From: Ashinkailepas kermadecensis
Lineage: Eukaryota; Arthropoda; Thecostraca; Neolepadidae
Assembly (NCBI GenBank): GCA_034440615.1
Contig: JAOTOM010004662.1
Coordinates: 273,501-337,500, forward strand
Direction: 5' to 3'
Length of the DNA stretch: 64,000 bases
The position numbers and the translations under genes are program-made. Below the pieces are notes generated by a model that was not told the DNA's origin, made no database searches, and saw only the letters and a program-made list of their open reading frames with translations. Shown in pieces: positions 25,666-64,000 of this stretch. The stretch's first letter is position 1. Each line of letters begins with the position of its first letter.

Positions 25666-26830
25666 TTAGAGATTGTGATTTACAATTTATAATTACTACA
25701 AGTAGGAGGAAATAACCATTCTGCATGCCATGTGAAAAGATCAGCATGGTTGCTTCTTAAGCATATTATTAACAAAACAACGCTTGTCAGTGTCCTCTCT
25801 GTGGTGTATGTCAGCTGAGAGTTGTCCTGAGACATGTTAAATCATGGTCGGAAATACTGGACATTACTGGATTTTTGCTCTGTAGAAGGAAAGGAGCTAG
25901 GAAGCCCTCCTTTATCAGAGCATTGGAAGTGAAATCAATTAGATGCAGTTATGCTTACTGAGATTCTCAATTTTCCTCTCCCTCCAAATTTCGAGTGAAA
26001 TATATACAACACAAAAGTCTTATCTATCATGGAGCATGATCATCTCATGCTGTACTTCATTGTGCAGCACATGATCAGGATGTACAAATGTCACAATGTC
26101 CAACTGCCAGACTGTCTAGCACAACTATTACTGCACTGCAGCATGACCATGACAGCAGCAGCAGCAGCAGGAAATGTTTCATGTAGGGCCAAGAGGAGCA
26201 AGTGATGTTAGATGCTTCAAAGCATCCTCAAGTGGAATAGATGGTAACAATGTGTTGGTGTAGTTGTTGTGAATATTTGTTTTAGCTCCAGTGTGCTATT
26301 CAGTGCATTGTATGCCAATTTGGGGTGATTGCTATTCGATTACTGAATATGTTGTGTTTATTTAGTTATGGCATGATGACATTCCAAACTAACTGAAAAT
26401 CAAGCCATTGGCTTTAATGATAATAAACTTCTTTTTGTTTAATGTTTAGCCAAGTAACTAACAAACCAAAAATGAAGCTAGAGTGACAGGAGTGGAAAAA
26501 ATTGGTAAAAATGAGAGTTAGTGTGGAAAGACATTCCCTACCAGGTGTCACTTTCCATCCAACTTAGCGAACTTGAGGATGAAGCACTAAACATCAATTA
26601 ATGGTGCAGACTGCTATGTATTTGGTATACCAATTGATTTTTTTTTTTAATGGGAGTCTAACAGCAGGACCACGGCATTCCATGAAAGTAATGTTCTTAA
26701 GCCACACATGGGCAGTGTCAATAATTATGGTAAGCCTCTGCCTATTCCTCCATCATACCGCCCAGTGGTCTATTAAACCTGAATCCCTTACATACTTTCA
26801 ATATTCATCTAAGATTGGTTAACTTGGTTG
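25666..26830. other. No recognised gene
   Basis: AT-rich flank between the CR1-like fragment and PI4K2. A (CAG)6-type run lies at about 26154-26172. Confidence 0.4.
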
Positions 26831-27014
26831 TTTCATTCTGATATTGCTGGCCTAGGTCTGTCGGCACGTTTTCTGTTGGCCAGTTCAGAACGGTCTTGTT
26901 GCTGGTGACATGTGCAGCTGGTTAGCATGAGCCCACAGGGAGGTGAGGCTGATTCTGTGACGAATGGCCGCCGTCGCCAGGTGGCCGCCGGCAGCGATGA
27001 CGACACACCGCGGC

Positions 27015-27022
27015 TGACGTCA
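27015..27022. promoter_or_regulatory. CRE-type TGACGTCA motif just upstream of the PI4K2 start codon
   Basis: A perfect 8-bp CREB/ATF palindrome lies 4 bp before the ATG. It could act in the promoter or lie in the 5' UTR. It is a single motif, so chance is not excluded. Confidence 0.3.
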
Positions 27023-27026
27023 CGGA

Positions 27027-55729
<28,703 letters not shown>

Positions 55730-57992
55730 CCGGCGGCCGGCGGCTGGCTGGCGTGATCGGACGGGTCGGCCGGGCCGGGCCGCATTCCGCCTATGGACGG
55801 CGCTGTGGCCAACGTGACTCGATGCCGGCTCTGCCCGAGTGGCGGCGGCTCGAGTCGCACGCCACTCGCTGGCCCGATGTCGGCGGGGGAGAGCGGGCGA
55901 GAGCGTGTTGATCGGTGGCGACCCGCCCCGTCCGCGGTCAGGTTCTCGTCTCGGTGCCGTCCCGCCCCTGCCACCACACGGTGCGGACACGCCTCCGCAC
56001 CGGTCACCGCCAGCTGAGCGACTGTGTCTGCGAACGGGGCTGAAGCTGGCGCTGCTCGCGACGTCCGCACTGCACCGTCCTCAGCATGCCGGCACCGCCT
56101 TGCCTGTGCAGTGTACCCTCCGACCGGTGACGTCGCGTGCTGTGAAGCCCACCGCTGGGCCTGTGTAGTCTGGCCGTGCGCTGTGTGCTGCCGGTCAAGG
56201 CTATGGGAAGCAGTGGGTCTAGGTCGGCGCTCCGTTCCGTTCCGCTGGAGAACTGGCACGCGATGGTCGCGGCGGTGCTCCGGCGGCAGCCTTTTTGTTT
56301 GATTTGCAGTTGGATCCCAGTCGGTGTATGTATTCTGGGTGCGTATGTATTCACCGACACTCAGTGACTAAGTGAGTTGGTTGTCCGGTCGAAATCGATG
56401 GTGATTTATCCGTCATTGTTGATGGCAGCGTTGTTTATGGTAGTCTCTGCACATCGAAGGTGCCGCATATTCTGATTATGTGCAGTCGTGGTCAGTGTAA
56501 ATATGCCACTGGGGAGTATGTCGCGTGCATACTCCCTCGGCAATACTCTAGCCTTGTTTCCAGTCAATTTGTGTTCACTTGTCGCTGTCCGCTGATTTCC
56601 CCTGAATCGACGATGGTCGCTGCTTTATGCGTGCCGGCCGAGCCTACCTGTGTGGTGCTGTGCCCAAGCGTTCGTGTGCACGTGATGTTTACTCGCTTGG
56701 CGGCTGGTCATGAGTCGCGCTATTTTCATATTTACCCGTACCGAGGTGGGTGGGTACCGGCGGGGCTCGGCTGTCAGCGTCACGGCGGCGAAACGCACGT
56801 GACGGGCGTCACCGACGCCCGCGCGTGTCTTACGTAACGCTCCGACGGTCGGCACGCGCCGGCGGCGGGGCTGCCGGCTCGTCTTGTTTCAGTCACGGTT
56901 GTCTTTCTGGCGGCCCGTGCTGTGGCCGTGTCGACTTCGAGGGGCTACCACGCCGCGCTACGTAACCTAGTCAGACACCCGAAGAGAAAGAGAAAGCAGC
57001 CACACCTGACAGCGTCCATATGGACCGATATATGTTTGCGGGACGGGCGTTCCAGAGGCTCGACTTCTGGTGAAGGCTGATTTCGTGTATCAATTGTTCG
57101 TTAATGCTTCTACGGGTTGTTCTGTATTGATAAATTTTGGTCGCCTGTTGTATTTTGATGTCGATAAATTGTGTTGAATGTGCCCGATGGCGGCCGCTCA
57201 GCACATTGCTGGCCATGAGGTGTCACGTGGCTGGCGGTCTTCACATCTGGGGTGGCTACCTGTGGAGTCTTCTACCTTTATCTGTACGGCAGCATTGTGT
57301 GAAGACCGAAAGCGATTGACCAATATATCACAGTACGCACTTCGTCTGGTCACCTGGTGCGTTGTGTATTCGACATTATTAATGGGTCTGAGTGGAGCGC
57401 GGAGCGGTGTTCGCAGCAGTGGATGTATGGGCAGCCAGAAAACAAGACATCTCAACCAACAGGCCTGTGGTGGATCACAATCGACCCACACTGAATTTGG
57501 ACGACCTTTGAGAAAGTGTGGCATGCTGTTTGATACCACCCTGCAGTGTCGACCTGCACAGCGTGGATTTCCAATACTCGTCCTGCCAGCAGCCTGGTGG
57601 TTTTCTGGGCTGCGCCTCACACGAGCGAGTCGCGTGTACAGTATCCGACACAATGCGAGTCACGAGCACTGTTTTATACGCCGTGCCATGCACACCGGAA
57701 CTGACAACCCACGCGATTAATGTGCAGCAAATGTGCCAGTCATGTGCAGTGCATCCGAAAGTAAGCAGGTGTACGCCGGATCCCGCGCCTTTCGAGTCGT
57801 GTGCACTACTTTGCACTATAGACACAAATCGTACATACCTAGCCACGCATCACACGAACCATAAGTGCCGGCTGCTTTGCGGATCCGACGTTATCCGATG
57901 GTCCTATGCACCATCTCCCAGTTATCAGTGTATTATTATGCCCATTAGCTGCTCAATAATGACCGTTGACGAACGAATGGTATGCAAATAAA
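55730..57992 (+). other. Probable PI4K2 3' UTR / downstream flank
   Basis: GC-rich to mixed sequence without recognised coding exons or mobile elements. The first AATAAA I see after the stop codon is at 57987-57992, so a long 3' UTR reaching about 58.0 kb is possible. Open frames here share no recognisable domain and overlap on both strands. Confidence 0.35.
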
Positions 57993-58181
57993 TTAATGTT
58001 CCGGCCATTGTTGTTGAAATACGGCCGTGCCCGAGGCGCCAGTTCAGCGTCGTCACGCGTCACATGATCGATGGAACAATAGCGTGCCGTGCAACAGACC
58101 CAGACGCTCCATGCGAGTATTGCGCACTGCACATGTGCACTTGGAAACTGCGTTGCATAATGCATTTCGATGCGGCGTAAA

Positions 58182-58249
58182 AAAACGCTATTCCGAAGAG
58201 TTGTGACACAACCATTAGGTTGTGTCACAACTCTTCGGAATAGCGTTTT
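58182..58249. repeat. Perfect 32-bp hairpin with a 4-base loop
   Basis: The arms 58182-58213 and 58218-58249 are exact inverted copies (AAAACGCTATTCCGAAGAGT, then TGTGACACAACC), with loop ATTA. It could be a very recent foldback insertion or a small-RNA hairpin. Confidence 0.95.
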
Positions 58250-58346
58250 ACCCGCGGCTATGTACATAATGCGCACGCAAATCATCTATCCCCAATCATA
58301 ATTCAAACAAATATATAATTTAGCATACGCCTAGATCCATACCATA

Positions 58347-59412
58347 GGGGGAGGGTCTATAATGCCCACTTTTTTCCCGATGGACGATCTCAGCAATTAC
58401 AAAGCGAATGGGGATGAAAGGGGCAGTAATCGATGTCTTTTAATTAATGTAGTGGTTTTGACCTACGGCCGTAATGAATATTTTCCTTCAAATGTCTTTA
58501 AATTTCCCCCAAATGGCGTTGAAACGCTGTAACCACAACAATAGAAAATGCCCGATGGACGATCTCAGTAACTACTGCACCGATTTTCGTGAAACTGGCT
58601 CTAAAATAAACTTCGATATCGATTTGGGGCCAGTTGAGTCATTGTGAAACGATATAAATAGGTAGAAAGCCACGAAATGAGGGATCGAAATTAGAGATTT
58701 GCCCGATGGACGATCTACGAAAGTAATTTACAGAATTGCGTCAAACACACACTGATCAATGTCTTTTCACCGTATTAGATTAGTTGGGGCAGTTAAGAGA
58801 AAAATTAACATGAAATGTAGAAATTCAGATGGGTTCAAGGTAGAGATGGGTCAACACAACAAATCCATCACCCATCTCTAATTGAATTGCGATGTAACCC
58901 ATCTCTAATTGAATTGTGATGTGATGAATTTCTACATTTCATATGTTAATTTGTATCTTAACTGGCTCAACTAATCTAATACGGTGAAGACATTGATCAG
59001 TGTGTGTTTGGCGCAATTCTGTAAGTTACTTTCGTAGATCGTCCATCGGGCAAATCTCGAATTTCGATTCCTCATTTCGTGGAATTCATTCCTACCTATT
59101 TATATCGTTTGGCAATGACTCAACTGGCCCCAAATCGATATCGAAGTTTATTTTAGAGCCAGTTTCACGAAAATCGGTGAGAGCCAGTTTCACTGAGATC
59201 GTCCATCGTGCATTTTCTATTGTTGTGATTACAGCGTTTCAACGCCATTTGGGGGCAATTTAAAAACATTTGAAAGAAAATATTAATTATGGTTATAGGT
59301 CAAAACCACTACATTAATTAAAAGACATCGATTGCTGCACCTTTCATCCCCATTCGCTTCGTAATTGCTGAGATCGTCTATCGGGCAAAAAGTGGGCATT
59401 TTAGACCCTCCC
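58347..59412. mobile_element. 1.07-kb foldback (near-palindromic) element
   Basis: Two arms of roughly 500 bp, inverted to each other, meet near 58880. The ends are GGGGGAGGGTCTATAATGCC and the inverse of AGACCCTCCC, both next to TA (58345-58346 and 59413-59414), which suggests a TA-targeting (Tc1/mariner-type) MITE. The motif CGATGGACGATCT recurs within each arm. No coding sequence. Confidence 0.85.
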
Positions 59413-59414
59413 TA

Positions 59415-61130
59415 CAATAGGTGAGTTATATTGAAGTTCCCACCAAACGTGAGATCTACCGTATTTTGAGGGTTAAAACATCAGCATGAGCGTAGCTCAT
59501 GCAGCTTGACTAACCCTGGACTGACCTTGGTTGCACGGAAACGTAAATTATTAAGCATAATCAATAAAAAAGGCATCGAAATTAGCTGCCACGTCGAGTC
59601 ATTGGCAGAAAGAACACCAGCAAAACGATACGACCACCAGCAAACTGTACAGGAACGGTCCACACAGAGACGGCGGCATCTGCTGAAGTTGTCTTAGCTT
59701 GTGTTGTGCTTACTGGCGAGGGTCTGCTTTGTGCACCTTCAACAAAGGGCTCAGCACTCGTGTGGCCACATCGTCATGCTTTATAAACGTTCTTAGTTTT
59801 GTTTTCGATAGCACGTTCCAGATTTCAGTTTCTTCACTCAAAATTTCACGTGGCCTTTACATTTCTATTTTTGCTCTTTTTAATATTCTTGGGTTTTTCT
59901 GCGACGCACTCATCTGATAGGTTATTAGAGTCGCCAACCTCTCACGCCGATTGGTCGCGGGTGGACAACGTAATCCCGCCGATTGGGGGCTTCAAGCCCA
60001 CGGTATTTACGATTAAGAGTCCATCGTCCTATCGATTGAGCTACCATGACTCTTACTATCTTTTATCACATTATTAACTCTGAAATAATCACATTATTTT
60101 CCTCAGAGAGCCGGTTTTGCTACATGGTCTGTGCCTGTACTGCCTCCTGTGCCACCTAGCCCATCTATACTGCCCCGGCATATATTATCCACAAGTCGTC
60201 AGGAGTTGTCACGATAAGAGGGCTGCGGTCGTTACACAGGTTCTCCGGCAAAAGTATGATGTCCCATCTTGCGTCCGCATCAAGCAACCCGCCTCTAGAT
60301 CTCGCTTGTTCCTAATGTGTGCTATGTTAGCCATATGTGCGATGTCCTTTTATGCTATGGAGGTGATATAATCGGGACTTACTGCAGGAGCAAATTCAGG
60401 GGAGGGGTAACTGGGGACATAGTCCCTCCCCCATAAAAAGGTGGTGCCTCTGTAACCAGCAAAAGGCGCCCCTGCAGGCAACAGCCAGCGTCCCTCCAGA
60501 CGAGTACCCCCAACCATGAAAATTCCTGGATAGGTCCCAGACTTTCTGATGATGCTGGTAGAGCTCAAAATGACTCAAGTGCTCAGCACAAGTTAGTACA
60601 CCAAAACGACAATGACATGACAATCCTAGGTCAGTTGCCAGTTGACTTCCATGTTAGAATTGCGCCCTGCAGTCGAAGTTCGTGTGTGAAAGCAGAGCTT
60701 TCTGGGTATTTTTTCGTCATCGCAAAAATAACTGAATTCATCAACTCCAATGCTTAGGTAGATGTGTGTGTATAATAGTGTTCATAAAGTATTCCGGAAG
60801 TCTCGCACCACGATAATTGTACGATACTACTTCCCAGTTATCACAGGCCCCACTTGTCAGTCTTCCGGAATATTGGCCGAATGAGAAGACGCAGAGACAC
60901 GGAACGTACAGTCTTTTTCATGCATCTCTTTACCTTCTCATGCATCTCTTTTTCACGTCTCGCACGAATTTCATGTTAAAATCATCAAAGGTTGTTTGCC
61001 TGGAACGGGTCAAAGAGGTTATGTTCCAAAATCGTCCCTGTCGCCATTCGGAGTAGTTGCGACAGCTCAACACCAAAACCAGACCATGTTGTTCTTCTAC
61101 CAAGATGAACAACTTTGGCATCACGATATT
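59415..61130. other. Unassigned region with a SINE remnant
   Basis: A minus-strand SINE B remnant lies at about 59921-60055. A GC-rich segment at 60396-60560 resembles 53750-53860. An inverted pair TATTCCGGAAG / CTTCCGGAATA lies near 60789 and 60870. No gene recognised. Confidence 0.45.
59921..60055 (-). mobile_element. SINE family B remnant with tRNA-Lys-like head
   Basis: Minus strand: TGGTAGCTCAATCGATAGGA, GGACTCTTAATCG (CTT anticodon position), then CCAATCGGCGGGATTACG and CGACCAATCGGCGTGAGAGG. The 3' tail is missing. Confidence 0.75.
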
Positions 61131-62170
61131 TTTTCCAAGGTCAAACTCCGTTACCATGGGTCAGGTCAATTTTCTTGTTTTTTCCGTAATTCGTGTGAAA
61201 AAACTTGTGGGAGTGATCATGTTGAAAATGATAACAGAGCATGTCGTAAGCATTCCGGTTGTAAGATATCTCGAAAGGCCATAAGGTCATATCAAATAGC
61301 ACATACATTCTACACAACGTCATCCTACACAGAACGTTACTGTTCCCCACAAAGTTACGTCTGAATTTGTTTTCAACGCCGCCTAAACCATGCAACATGA
61401 CATTGAGTGGCCAGCAGATGACCCGAAATGACCTTACGTTTAAGTTGAGTGTATCTCACTTGATTTAGCCTTTCTATGGAATTATTTTTCAAATAATGCA
61501 AACTCAGACAAAATTCAAGTGGTTTTACCAACTGATATAATGTACCAGTGTGACTAAAGGTCAGGCCACGAGGTCAGAAGCTAAACAGTTTATAAATATG
61601 TTTCAATGTCATATCAGACCTTCTTCGAAACAACTTGTTCTGGTTGAAAAGTAAGGTACCAGTGGCACTGAACCTTGAACTTACTTGATCCCCCTCACTA
61701 CATGACCTGAACTGACCTGACCTTAGCATTTTCAAACATGAAGGGTGCACTCGTTTTGCCTCCACATATATTGTTGAAAGCACTCGAGGCATATATATTC
61801 ATATTCTTCTAGCCATTCCCGAATGCAAAGGTCATGTCACTGGGAAACTGGGTTAACCTATTATGACCTTTAGTGAACCATCGTGGTCGGGAATGAAGAC
61901 ATATGCTGTGTTATGCGTTCTAAGTTACCCTGGCTCTCCAGTTGTCGTATGCCTGTCTCTAGCATGCATAGTTGGAAGTTGGTTTGCAAGCCTAAATCTA
62001 AGCCAATCAGACCTATCTTGTTCCAACCTTTTTCTACCATAATCAATATAAATATCCTCATTTATGTTATTTCTTGAAACAATGTCGAACACAGCACAAG
62101 TTCTCCCTATTTTACAATACCCAATAATTTAAGTCCGGACTGGCATATTGACCCAATATGACCTCTGGTG
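61131..62170. promoter_or_regulatory. Cluster of AGGTCA/TGACCT half-sites
   Basis: Twelve exact AGGTCA or TGACCT hexamers lie at 61138, 61163, 61284, 61429, 61558, 61571, 61703, 61713, 61718, 61829, 61864 and 62159. About 0.5 per kb is expected by chance. AGGTCA is the nuclear-receptor half-site; TGACCTGAACTGACCT is a direct repeat with 4-bp spacing. It lies 3' of the ionotropic receptor gene. Confidence 0.35.
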
Positions 62171-62622
62171 GGAAAATTCTGGCCTATGGTTTGACTCTCC
62201 GTGATTGAGTCTTTCTAATCCTGTTTTACATTTTGTCCTAGCTTACGTAGCTCGGAAATTAGTGGGGATGTTTTTAAGAGCTGGCCTAGTCATAGTGATC
62301 CCTCTCCTCAGTTATTCCTACAAGTATGGTTGGGTCCTATGTTCCGTTGGATAGTAGAGTATCGTCAGTACACCTCCAGCAATCCCCAGTTTGAGATAGC
62401 CGCGGGCGCTCTCTTCACTCAGTCTGCAACCCTGCGAATGCGGATCGTTCTTTCCGGCTGCGATTTGTCGCGGAGGAACACATAGCCCGGCACTTGTGAT
62501 TGTACAGAGTGCGATCTTCCAGGGAGGGAAGAACCTCCCCATGTACGTGACTTCGTGCTGCCGCCCGGGGAAGGCAAGTGTGCTGGCCTACACTCGCGGG
62601 TGCCTCCCGTTGGCTCCACAGC
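62171..62622 (-). other. 3' flank of the ionotropic receptor gene
   Basis: No further exon is seen after the stop at 62623-62625 and no clear polyadenylation signal is visible on the minus strand. Confidence 0.4.
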
Positions 62623-62961
62623 TCACTCAGACGTCTTAGCAGGCGGTCCCGAGACGTTGACGGCGCCCTGCCTGCGGCTACAGCGGTGCACCAGCGCTTC
62701 CAGCAGGAGCGTGAGCACGCTGGCGCCGTAGCCGGCGGCGAGCACGATGAACGCACCCTGCATGTGGTACAAGGAGAGCGACAGGAAGTGGCTGTTATTG
62801 TCGGCTGTGTGCCGATTGCGTCGCCTGCGAGCGAGCGCCGCACTCTCCTCCATCGTGTCCAGCTCCCACTTGCGAATGAGGCCGGCCTCCGTCAGCCACT
62901 GCATCACCGTGTCGAATTTGTGCACGAACGGCGCCGACGGACGAAAGCCCCAGGCGAAATT
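62623..62961 (-). CDS. Ionotropic receptor (iGluR/IR family), last exon
   Basis: It encodes 112 residues ending at TGA 62623-62625. It opens with NFAWGFRPSAPFVHKFDTVM, then QWLTEAGLIRKWELDTMEE, which is the end of the ligand-binding S2 lobe typical of arthropod ionotropic receptors. A hydrophobic helix GAFIVLAAGYGASVLTLLLE (M4) follows, then about 22 cytoplasmic residues rich in basic and small amino acids. The minus-strand acceptor reads cccggcag before AATTTC. Phase 0 joins it to the exon at 63785-63961, giving FSPE|NFAWGF as the family expects. Such receptors are ligand-gated cation channels used in chemosensation or temperature and humidity sensing; a ligand cannot be named. The rest of the gene lies beyond the right edge. 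Confidence 0.88.
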   Translation of the reverse strand, partial: NFAWGFRPSAPFVHKFDTVMQWLTEAGLIRKWELDTMEESAALARRRRNRHTADNNSHFLSLSLYHMQGAFIVLAAGYGASVLTLLLEALVHRCSRRQGAVNVSGPPAKTSE

Positions 62962-63784
62962 CTGCCGGGATTGACAGCGTCACCGGTCGATCACAGCCAG
63001 AAGTGGGAGCTGTGTTGGCTCACGAAGGCGGTATGGGACTGGTGGCAACAGACAATGTTAGGTTTTGTCTTAGCCAGAATCAGCATCGCAAATTGATGAG
63101 TGTTTAAGACCAGAGGCGTGCCATCTTATCGCAATCGGGAATGGGAATGGGAGTAAATGGGATGACCCATGATCATTTTTAACAATATTTTTGGACGTGT
63201 CGTTGCATCAAATGCCTCGCTTAACCATTTATGTCCATTGACCTTTCCTCACCCAAGATGGGGAAAGAACGCTTAAAAACATTTAAATAACAAGTCAGAG
63301 ACTTCGGCATGTTCCCAGAATATAGCGCCCGAAGCATCCATGTATAGTACTTTACAGCCCTGCATTTTTGCAAATATTTGCATGTGATTGCTGTCCTGGA
63401 GTTGTGCCAATGTATCAATCTAGCACCGAGAAGAGCGCCGTGTCCCTATGCATGTTAAAGTGCCGAGAATTGCAACATGTTGCCGTTCGCAAATGCACGG
63501 CAATAATCAATAGTACAACACTATCGCAAACTCCATCCTCCCATAAGATCAAACAGCTAAAATTTTTATTTGCACTATGAATATTCCAGGCTGTGTAAAT
63601 ATTGTATAAAAGTAGTGCTCTGGTCGCGTCTGGGCGGCCATAGTGATGCACTCTGACTGAGTTAAGGCGTTCTGAGGCCATTTGAATGTACATGTCAACA
63701 GAAGGGAAGTGAACATGTTCACTAGCTGTGAATTGATCTCATCTCACCGAGGCGGTGCAAATGTGGAGAGCAGCACTAACTTAC
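62962..63784 (-). other. Ionotropic receptor intron
   Basis: 823 bp between the last two exons, with GTAAGT donor and CGGCAG acceptor on the minus strand. No element recognised. Confidence 0.75.
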
Positions 63785-63961
63785 CTCCGGTGAGAATGAC
63801 TTGTGGGAAATGTGTACCAAAGGCTGCCCTCGGTGGTCCGAGTAATTATCAGCTATGACCGTCTGCAGGTTCGACCTCCACGAAATGAACGCGTACGGCT
63901 CACTCATCAACTTGTGGAAGGAGTCAACCGTGCTCTGGTATTGCATGGACGCAAACATTCT
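63785..63961 (-). CDS. Ionotropic receptor, penultimate exon (ligand-binding S2 lobe)
   Basis: It encodes 59 residues, FASMQYQSTVDSFHKLMSEPY through AFISWRSNLQTVIADNY to HISHKSFSPE, flanked by ttttgttttcag and GAG|GTAAGT, phase 0 at both ends. The pattern 'short helix, YAF(I/L)..., then a cysteine-poor loop before F.P...AW.F' is that of the S2 domain between M3 and M4. The intron to the last exon is 823 bp (62962-63784). The gene continues past the window end. Confidence 0.82.
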
Positions 63962-64000
63962 CTGAAAACAAAAGGCATAGTCAAACTACTACAGTAAATC

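Noticed and set aside
62415..62843. 142-codon minus frame overlapping the receptor exon
   Set aside because: Arg/Ser/Cys-rich shadow in a GC-rich exon; the frame with the M4 helix and FAWGF motif is the real one.

Overview
The window is animal nuclear DNA, most likely from an arthropod. It has intron-split genes, GT-AG splice sites, several clades of non-LTR retrotransposon, tRNA-derived SINEs, cut-and-paste transposon remnants and abundant minisatellites. Short runs of the arthropod telomere-type pentamer TTAGG occur inside AT-rich elements. I cannot place the species below that level. Only two protein-coding genes are convincing; most of the sequence is repeats and introns.

Gene 1 (plus strand, 27027-55729) is a complete type II phosphatidylinositol 4-kinase (PI4K2). 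I reconstruct eight exons that join in frame into about 458 residues, with the Gly-rich loop, ATP-binding lysine, CCPCC palmitoylation motif, RNTDRGNDN catalytic loop, IDNG metal-binding motif and a C-terminal PFFSWC. Its introns hold a nested, dead I-clade LINE (29477-36971), SINEs and two large minisatellites. Gene 2 (minus strand, right edge) is the 3' end of an ionotropic receptor (iGluR/IR family): two exons carrying the end of the ligand-binding domain and the last membrane helix.

Layout: 1-2225 and 6002-6780 hold a 32-bp minisatellite split by a 3.8-kb hAT-like element (2226-6001). 6.8-13.3 kb is unassigned, with one SINE. 13.3-15.4 kb is a 60-bp minisatellite carrying 19 perfect TGACGTCA motifs, running into a LINE 3' fragment. 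16.5-26.8 kb is AT-rich, with a SINE, a Mutator-like MITE and a minus-strand CR1-like LINE broken by a 480-bp hAT-like insertion. 27.0-55.7 kb is PI4K2, followed by its probable 3' UTR to about 58.0 kb. 58.18 kb has a perfect 32-bp hairpin and 58.35-59.41 kb a 1.07-kb foldback element. The rest leads to the receptor gene.

Two patterns stand out. First, five of the fourteen PI4K2 splice boundaries (donors of exons 1, 4, 6 and 7; acceptor of exon 5) have been tandemly copied into the adjacent intron. At exon 6 there are 13 in-frame 45-bp copies, each with its own GT donor. Second, the I-clade LINE, two SINE families and a set of roughly 50-60-bp 'mini-retroposons' share one 3' module. Its hairpin stem differs in sequence between families but stays paired, which suggests a structured recognition tail used by a common retrotransposition machinery.
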